Made by a program: the position numbers and the translations under genes. A stretch of DNA of 33,376 bases from Rhodospirillales bacterium (lineage in GTDB: Bacteria > Pseudomonadota > Alphaproteobacteria > Reyranellales > Reyranellaceae), in the NCBI GenBank assembly GCA_003153415.1, contig PLYQ01000295.1:1-33376 (forward strand), given 5' to 3'. The notes under the pieces were generated by a model, which did not search any database, was not told the origin of the DNA, and saw only the letters and a program-made list of their open reading frames with translations. Below, in pieces: positions 30,252 to 33,376 of this stretch (position 1 is its first letter; each line of letters opens with the position of its first letter).

Positions 30252-30904
30252 CCATCATCTGCGGATTCGATTTGGCGACTTCATCGGGCTGGGCGATCGG
30301 TCGCCCGGACCAGACGCCGGAGGTAGGAGCGGTGCGTCCGCCGGCCTCCGGCGTCGACTATGGGGTGTTCGGCGAGTTCTACCTCGACTTCTTCGGCGCG
30401 AAGCTCTCAGCCGTCTGCCAGGCCGCAGCGCACGGCGAGCCCGTCAAAATAGCATACGAAGCTCCGATTGTGCCCCACCCGCGCCTTGAGAGGGACGCCA
30501 AGAGCGGCAAGGTCACCATGAAGGTTCTGACGACGGTGCAGACCACCCGCAAGCTCGGCTTCCTCGGTGTGGCGCTCGAGGCGGCCGCGCGGACGTGTGC
30601 GCGCCTTTACGACCGCGAGATCGAGGTCCGCGAGTGCCAGATCCAGGCGATCAAGAACGAGCTCGCCGGTCACACTCGGGCGGACAAGGCCGAAATGATT
30701 TACGCGGCCAGGCGCGCGGGGATCGCGCTGCCGACCGGCAACGACGCGATGGACGCGGCGGACAGTTTTGGCGTTTGGTTGATAGGTGTTCGCAAGTGGG
30801 CGCCCGAGCACCGGGCCATGTGGGACAGGCGCCTGTTCAGCGCCACCGGCCAGGAGCGCATGAGCGCCACCGAGGCGCGGGACCTGTTCAAGGGACGTCG
30901 GTGA
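30248..30904 (+). CDS. RuvC-like Holliday-junction resolvase (RNase H fold)
   Basis: A 218-residue nuclease. Acidic residues of the RuvC fold are visible: D8 in 'GFDLATSSGWA', E71 in 'IAYEAPIV', and D169/D172 in 'NDAMDAADSFGVW'. A helix with 'RADKAEMIYAARRAG' stands before the last motif, as in phage RuvC-like proteins. It should cut branched DNA such as recombination or replication junctions before packaging, with two metal ions. The start overlaps the previous gene and its stop overlaps the next ATG. The C-terminal 35 residues (RMSATEARDLFKGRR) are an additional basic tail. Confidence 0.75.
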   Translation: MTIICGFDLATSSGWAIGRPDQTPEVGAVRPPASGVDYGVFGEFYLDFFGAKLSAVCQAAAHGEPVKIAYEAPIVPHPRLERDAKSGKVTMKVLTTVQTTRKLGFLGVALEAAARTCARLYDREIEVRECQIQAIKNELAGHTRADKAEMIYAARRAGIALPTGNDAMDAADSFGVWLIGVRKWAPEHRAMWDRRLFSATGQERMSATEARDLFKGRR

Positions 30905-31152
30905 TGGCGAATACGTCGACGGGCCTCCAGCGCCGCGGTGGCGTGCGCAAGGGTAAGTCCTGGACGCTCGAGGCGCTGCGCTGCTACCGCGCTGCTCTGG
31001 TCCTCCGGCGCCGGATGGGGCCATGGGCGCGGCCAGCGCGCCGCCTGATGGCCGAGGCGCTGCGGATTATCTCGGCGCATAGCCGATCGCTGAAGCTGCG
31101 GTGCGAGGCCCTGGACCTTCTCGCCCGCGTTGACCCGGACAAATTGCCATGA
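30904..31152 (+). CDS. Small basic hypothetical protein
   Basis: An 82-residue protein from ATG 30904, sharing one base with the RuvC-like stop. It is very basic (RKGKSWTLEALRCYRAALV, 'RRRMGPWARPARRLM') and helical, so it may bind nucleic acid. No family recognised. A longer frame back to 30595 is a shadow of the resolvase gene. Its end overlaps the next start by four bases. Confidence 0.5.
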   Translation: MANTSTGLQRRGGVRKGKSWTLEALRCYRAALVLRRRMGPWARPARRLMAEALRIISAHSRSLKLRCEALDLLARVDPDKLP

Positions 31153-31373
31153 CCACGTTCTGCCGGATCCTCGAGTTGAGGCGCGTGGACGCCGAGGAGT
31201 TGATCGAGCGCAAGCCCGAATTGCGCGCGATCGTGGGCTGGCCGACGATCCGCTGGCAGGACAGGGCCGGGATCTACCACGTCTGGCCGAACCCGATCGA
31301 GGGCGTCGAGGTGCTCTACGACAAGCACGGCGTGCCGGCGGGGTTCACGATCGAGGAGGAGCGGCCCGAATGA
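31149..31373 (+). CDS. Small hypothetical protein
   Basis: A 74-residue protein, ATG 31149, overlapping both neighbours by four bases. It has a helical first half ('RVDAEELIERKPELRAIVG') and a beta-like second half ('VEVLYDKHGVPAGFTIEEE'). The mix suggests a small folded domain but I know no family. It lies between a basic protein and an HNH endonuclease in a compact operon. Confidence 0.5.
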   Translation: MTTFCRILELRRVDAEELIERKPELRAIVGWPTIRWQDRAGIYHVWPNPIEGVEVLYDKHGVPAGFTIEEERPE

Positions 31374-31960
31374 CGGCCTGCTCTTCCTGCGACGGTCAGC
31401 TTTATGCGAAAGGCCTGTGTCGCTTCCACTACCGCCGCCAGCTTGACGGGGTGCCGCTGGACGCTCCGAGGCTCGAGACAGGCCTTTCGCTGGCCGAGCG
31501 GCTGCTTCGGCGCAGTGAGCCAGACCTGAATAGCGGCTGCCTTCTCTGGTTCGGCGCGGTGGGGCCGAAGGGCTATGGCCTCACGGCGATCGGCGGCAAG
31601 ACGATACGCGTGCACCGGGCGGCGTGGATTGCCTGGCGCGGCCCGATCCCCGACGATCTGCACGTTTTGCACACATGCGACACGCCGCCCTGCATCAATG
31701 CCGACCATCTTTATCTCGGGCTTGATCTGCAGAACGCGGCCGATCGCGAGGCGCGCGGGCGCGGCGCCCAGCCTCGGGGCGAGGCGAACGCCAACGCTCG
31801 GCTGACCGCGGATGCAGTGCTCCTGATCCGGGCGCTCCTCGCAAAAGGAGAGGCTCAGTGGCGCATCGCCGAGCGGTTCGGCGTCAGCCAGCCAACCATC
31901 GGCCGCATCCACCGCGGGCTCACATGGCGTCACGTGCCAGAAAACAGGGAGGCAGCATGA
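31370..31960 (+). CDS. HNH endonuclease with zinc-finger start and HTH end
   Basis: A 196-residue protein. An N-terminal finger has C4, C7, C17 and H20 ('CSSCDGQLYAKGLCRFHY'). The HNH_3-type core covers about 76-131: 'VHRAAWIAWRGPIP', H101 in 'VLHTCDTPPC', N110, H113 in 'ADHLYLG' and the closing 'NAADREARGRG'. The C-terminal part (about 146-188) is a helix-turn-helix ('IAERFGVSQPTIGRIHRG'). It should nick or cut DNA, perhaps as a homing enzyme. The start overlaps the previous stop (ATGA). Confidence 0.85.
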   Translation: MTACSSCDGQLYAKGLCRFHYRRQLDGVPLDAPRLETGLSLAERLLRRSEPDLNSGCLLWFGAVGPKGYGLTAIGGKTIRVHRAAWIAWRGPIPDDLHVLHTCDTPPCINADHLYLGLDLQNAADREARGRGAQPRGEANANARLTADAVLLIRALLAKGEAQWRIAERFGVSQPTIGRIHRGLTWRHVPENREAA

Positions 31961-32310
31961 TCGACCCGCACACCGGCGCGGCTCGCAACCGGCCGAATAG
32001 ACACGGCGATTCCGTCGGGACCTTTCATCGGTCAGCGCTCAAGCTGATGACCATGAGCACCGCCAAAAACGCGAAGTCGGAGAAGCGCGGCTACCTGCAG
32101 GCCACGCTGTTCCTGCAGCCCCACACGGCCGGCGGTGGTCGTACCCTTTGCCCGCACTCCACGCCGGCATGCCGGGAAATGTGTCTCGCCGGCGCCGGGC
32201 TCTCCGGGCTCGAGCAGCGATTGGTTCGGCGCTTTGGGGGGAACGCCGCGAAACCCGTTGGAACACATCGGTCCTATCGGGGTTGCGCCTTTGATAGACC
32301 GCTCCTATAG
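31957..32310 (+). CDS. DUF7227-like protein, apparently shortened
   Basis: A 117-residue protein from ATG 31957, overlapping the HNH stop. The part 'STAKNAKSEKRGYLQATLF' with 'LCPHSTPACREMCLAGAG' (about residues 34-78) matches the start of the DUF7227 group of phage proteins, where Cys residues follow a 'Tak..Kse.rGYl' segment. Those proteins usually continue much further; here the sequence loses resemblance after 'CLAGAG' and ends within 40 residues. It may be a truncated or degraded gene. Function of the family is not known to me. Confidence 0.5.
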   Translation: MIDPHTGAARNRPNRHGDSVGTFHRSALKLMTMSTAKNAKSEKRGYLQATLFLQPHTAGGGRTLCPHSTPACREMCLAGAGLSGLEQRLVRRFGGNAAKPVGTHRSYRGCAFDRPLL

Positions 32311-32352
32311 TGAAGGAGCATTGCAAAACGTGTCGGCGCACACCGTCACAGG

Positions 32353-32387
32353 AAGGCCCGGAAGTGTCCCAACACACCGGGCCTTTT
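32353..32387 (+). terminator. Rho-independent terminator of the rightward early operon
   Basis: Stem AAGGCCCGG (32353-32361) with CCGGGCCTT (32377-32385), an inner GTGT/ACAC pairing, and TTTT ending at 32387. It follows the DUF7227-like gene by about 40 bases. A smaller hairpin at 32301-32319 lies upstream, across the stop of that gene. Confidence 0.85.
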
Positions 32388-32558
32388 GCATTGCCCAAGA
32401 TGCCTTAACGGTTTAGGTTGTCAATGCCGCTGCTGCCTGAAAGCCCGGCGGTAGGTACTGGCGGTGAGAGCTCGACATATTGGGCGCTGAGATCACGGTC
32501 TCACTCGCCGTCAGTCCCGCATCCGCTGAGCTTGTCAATTGGGCTCCCCTCACCAAAA
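32388..32558. other. Non-coding gap between two terminators
   Basis: Between the rightward terminator and the leftward one I find no convincing gene. A plus-strand frame from 32418 would run through the leftward terminator and into the opposite gene and has a random-looking Ser/Pro-rich product. No tRNA or clear promoter seen. Confidence 0.5.
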
Positions 32559-32599
32559 GAGAGCCCGCGAGGCCAGCCAAGTAGCCAGCGCGGGCTCTC
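32559..32599 (-). terminator. Rho-independent terminator of the leftward gene
   Basis: An 11-bp perfect stem (32559-32569 with 32589-32599) and a 19-base loop; read on the minus strand it is followed directly by TTTT (32558-32555). It ends transcription of the gene that stops at 32619. Confidence 0.85.
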
Positions 32600-32618
32600 C
32601 CATCGGATTAGCCTCTCT

Positions 32619-33263
32619 TCAGCTCGGCTCGTCGGTCGAAACCCTTTTCAGACATTCGACCATCCCTGCCGCTAGCCGCGTGATCGACTTTTTATAGGCG
32701 TCGGCGTTGGCGTAGGCGTCGGCGTTGGCGTAGGCGTTGGCGTCGGCGTATCGGGCCAGATAAGCCTGCTTGTACGCCGCGAGAAAATGCGCGTGCCATT
32801 CGTCGCGAGAGAACTTCTCGCCGGTCAGCGCCTTCCATTGTATTTCGGCCAGAGCCTTCGCTGGCGCCGGATCGCGCTTGTGCTTCTCGGCCGTCTCGAC
32901 GGCGAACGGGCCGACAACGGACGATTGCCAGTCATAGACCACCGAGAACGGTACGACGCCATTGAGGCGCTTCAGCTCGGCGTAGAAGTCCAGACCCCAC
33001 GCGAAGGCGTCCTCGGGCTTCTGGCTATCGAAGAACCAAGGGACCATCTGCGCCAGCCAGCGCGGCATGATCGCGGACGGGCAGTCAGACGGCGAATCGA
33101 CCTCATCGCCGATGACCCCGAGCCCGCAGGCAAGTTGGCGGCCATCGGCCTCGACGTGCCATTGCGACTGGATCAGGCGCCCGGAATCATAGAAGGCGCG
33201 GTAACGCTCGAAAGCCTGTTCGGCGGTTTCGGCGTGGTCGGGGACGGTAATTGCGTCGGTCAT
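32619..33263 (-). CDS. Hypothetical phage protein with Tyr-Ala-Asp/Asn-Ala repeats
   Basis: A 214-residue protein. Start ATG 33263 has a strong AAGGAGG (33271-33277). Residues about 15-165 form a folded region with many Trp and Phe residues ('AETAEQAFERYRAFYDSG', 'WLAQMVPWFFDSQ', 'KALTGEKFSRDEWHAHFL'). Near residues 170-192 are repeats of the type Ala-Tyr-Ala-Asn-Ala-Asp, then a basic helix ('KKSITRLAAGMVECLKR'). Proteins with such Ala-Tyr/Asp repeats are found in many phages without a known function. The gene stands alone, convergent to the early operon and with its own terminator, so it may be expressed at a different time, possibly on entry. Confidence 0.6.
   Translation of the reverse strand: MTDAITVPDHAETAEQAFERYRAFYDSGRLIQSQWHVEADGRQLACGLGVIGDEVDSPSDCPSAIMPRWLAQMVPWFFDSQKPEDAFAWGLDFYAELKRLNGVVPFSVVYDWQSSVVGPFAVETAEKHKRDPAPAKALAEIQWKALTGEKFSRDEWHAHFLAAYKQAYLARYADANAYANADAYANADAYKKSITRLAAGMVECLKRVSTDEPS
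32699..32750 (-). repeat. GGCGT-type 6-base coding repeats
   Basis: Tandem hexamer-like units of the form GGCGTN (plus strand, with T, C or A last), about eight copies, which encode the Ala-Tyr/Asp/Asn repeats of the gene above. Copy number is likely to change by slippage. Confidence 0.7.
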
Positions 33264-33304
33264 TGGTCTTCCTCCTTCGCGGCGAGGGTTTTCAGCCGCA
33301 TGTT

Positions 33305-33345
33305 ATCACGGATCGCAGGCTTGAGGGCCTAGGCACAACCGTGAT
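33305..33345. promoter_or_regulatory. Inverted repeat upstream of the leftward gene
   Basis: ATCACGG (33305-33311) and CCGTGAT (33339-33345) are perfect inverted 7-mers, 42 to 82 bases upstream of the ATG at 33263. They could be an operator. No convincing -35/-10 pair found in the part visible before the window ends. Confidence 0.3.
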
Positions 33346-33376
33346 CGCGCGTAAATGCGAAGAGCGCCGGCGAGAT

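Noticed and set aside
32230-32345. tRNA gene or T7-like promoter
   Set aside because: No cloverleaf can be formed, and the CTATAGTGA stretch matches only a few bases of a T7-type promoter; it is better seen as a small hairpin.
32418-32675. 85-codon plus-strand frame
   Set aside because: It crosses the leftward terminator and the end of the opposite gene, and the product is Ser/Pro-rich without pattern.

Overview
This 33.4 kb window is part of a tailed-phage (or prophage) genome. By eye it is strongly GC-rich. The structural genes follow a P22-type order: portal-proximal adaptor, gp10-like stabilisation protein, gp7-like ejection protein, then large internal proteins. The host is probably a high-GC proteobacterium. 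An alphaproteobacterium would fit the style of the lysis and small accessory genes, but no gene here fixes the host. I see no integrase, terminase, portal, capsid or DNA polymerase; the head genes presumably lie upstream of base 1.

Layout. (1) 28-7418 (+): virion genes (head-tail adaptor, gp10-like protein, two small virion-type proteins, gp7-like ejection protein, a further internal protein), interrupted by a 2-oxoglutarate-type Asp/Asn hydroxylase-like gene and a GNAT acetyltransferase. (2) 7422-19712 (+): one 12.3 kb ORF for a 4096-residue polyvalent protein. It carries cell-wall-hydrolase-like domains, an SF2/SNF2-type helicase, an N6-adenine methyltransferase, polyvalent-protein-associated domains, an HExxH zincin and a virion-like C-terminus. 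Two segments of this ORF show better coding signal in the +1 frame and look like embedded genes (10195-10341 and 11803-12168). (3) 19709-21605 (+): small proteins and a lysis gene that joins a DUF1906-type hydrolase to a holin-like membrane tail. (4) 21604-22646: a small divergent cassette with a RAMP/Cas7-like protein on the minus strand, flanked by strict 5-nt-period GGYNN arrays, and a ribbon-helix-helix regulator facing away across an inverted repeat. (5) 22658-24925 (+): lipoprotein, HNH endonuclease, small hydrophobic protein and Ig-like surface protein, closed by a strong terminator. (6) 24927-28896 (-): a tightly overlapping early operon with PD-(D/E)XK exonuclease and RecT recombinase plus six small proteins. 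(7) 28986-32310 (+): a second rightward early operon with an RHH regulator, an RMF-like-motif protein, a RuvC-like resolvase, an HNH endonuclease and a shortened DUF7227-like protein. (8) 32619-33263 (-): a hypothetical protein with Tyr-Ala-Asp/Asn-Ala repeats and its own terminator.

How it works together. The exonuclease/RecT pair would supply recombination, and the RuvC-like enzyme would resolve branched DNA. The polyvalent protein is likely packaged and injected, giving wall passage plus DarB-like protection of entering DNA. The lysis genes follow it. The strongest candidate for something undescribed is the RAMP-like gene with its pentanucleotide arrays. The embedded genes in the polyvalent ORF come second.
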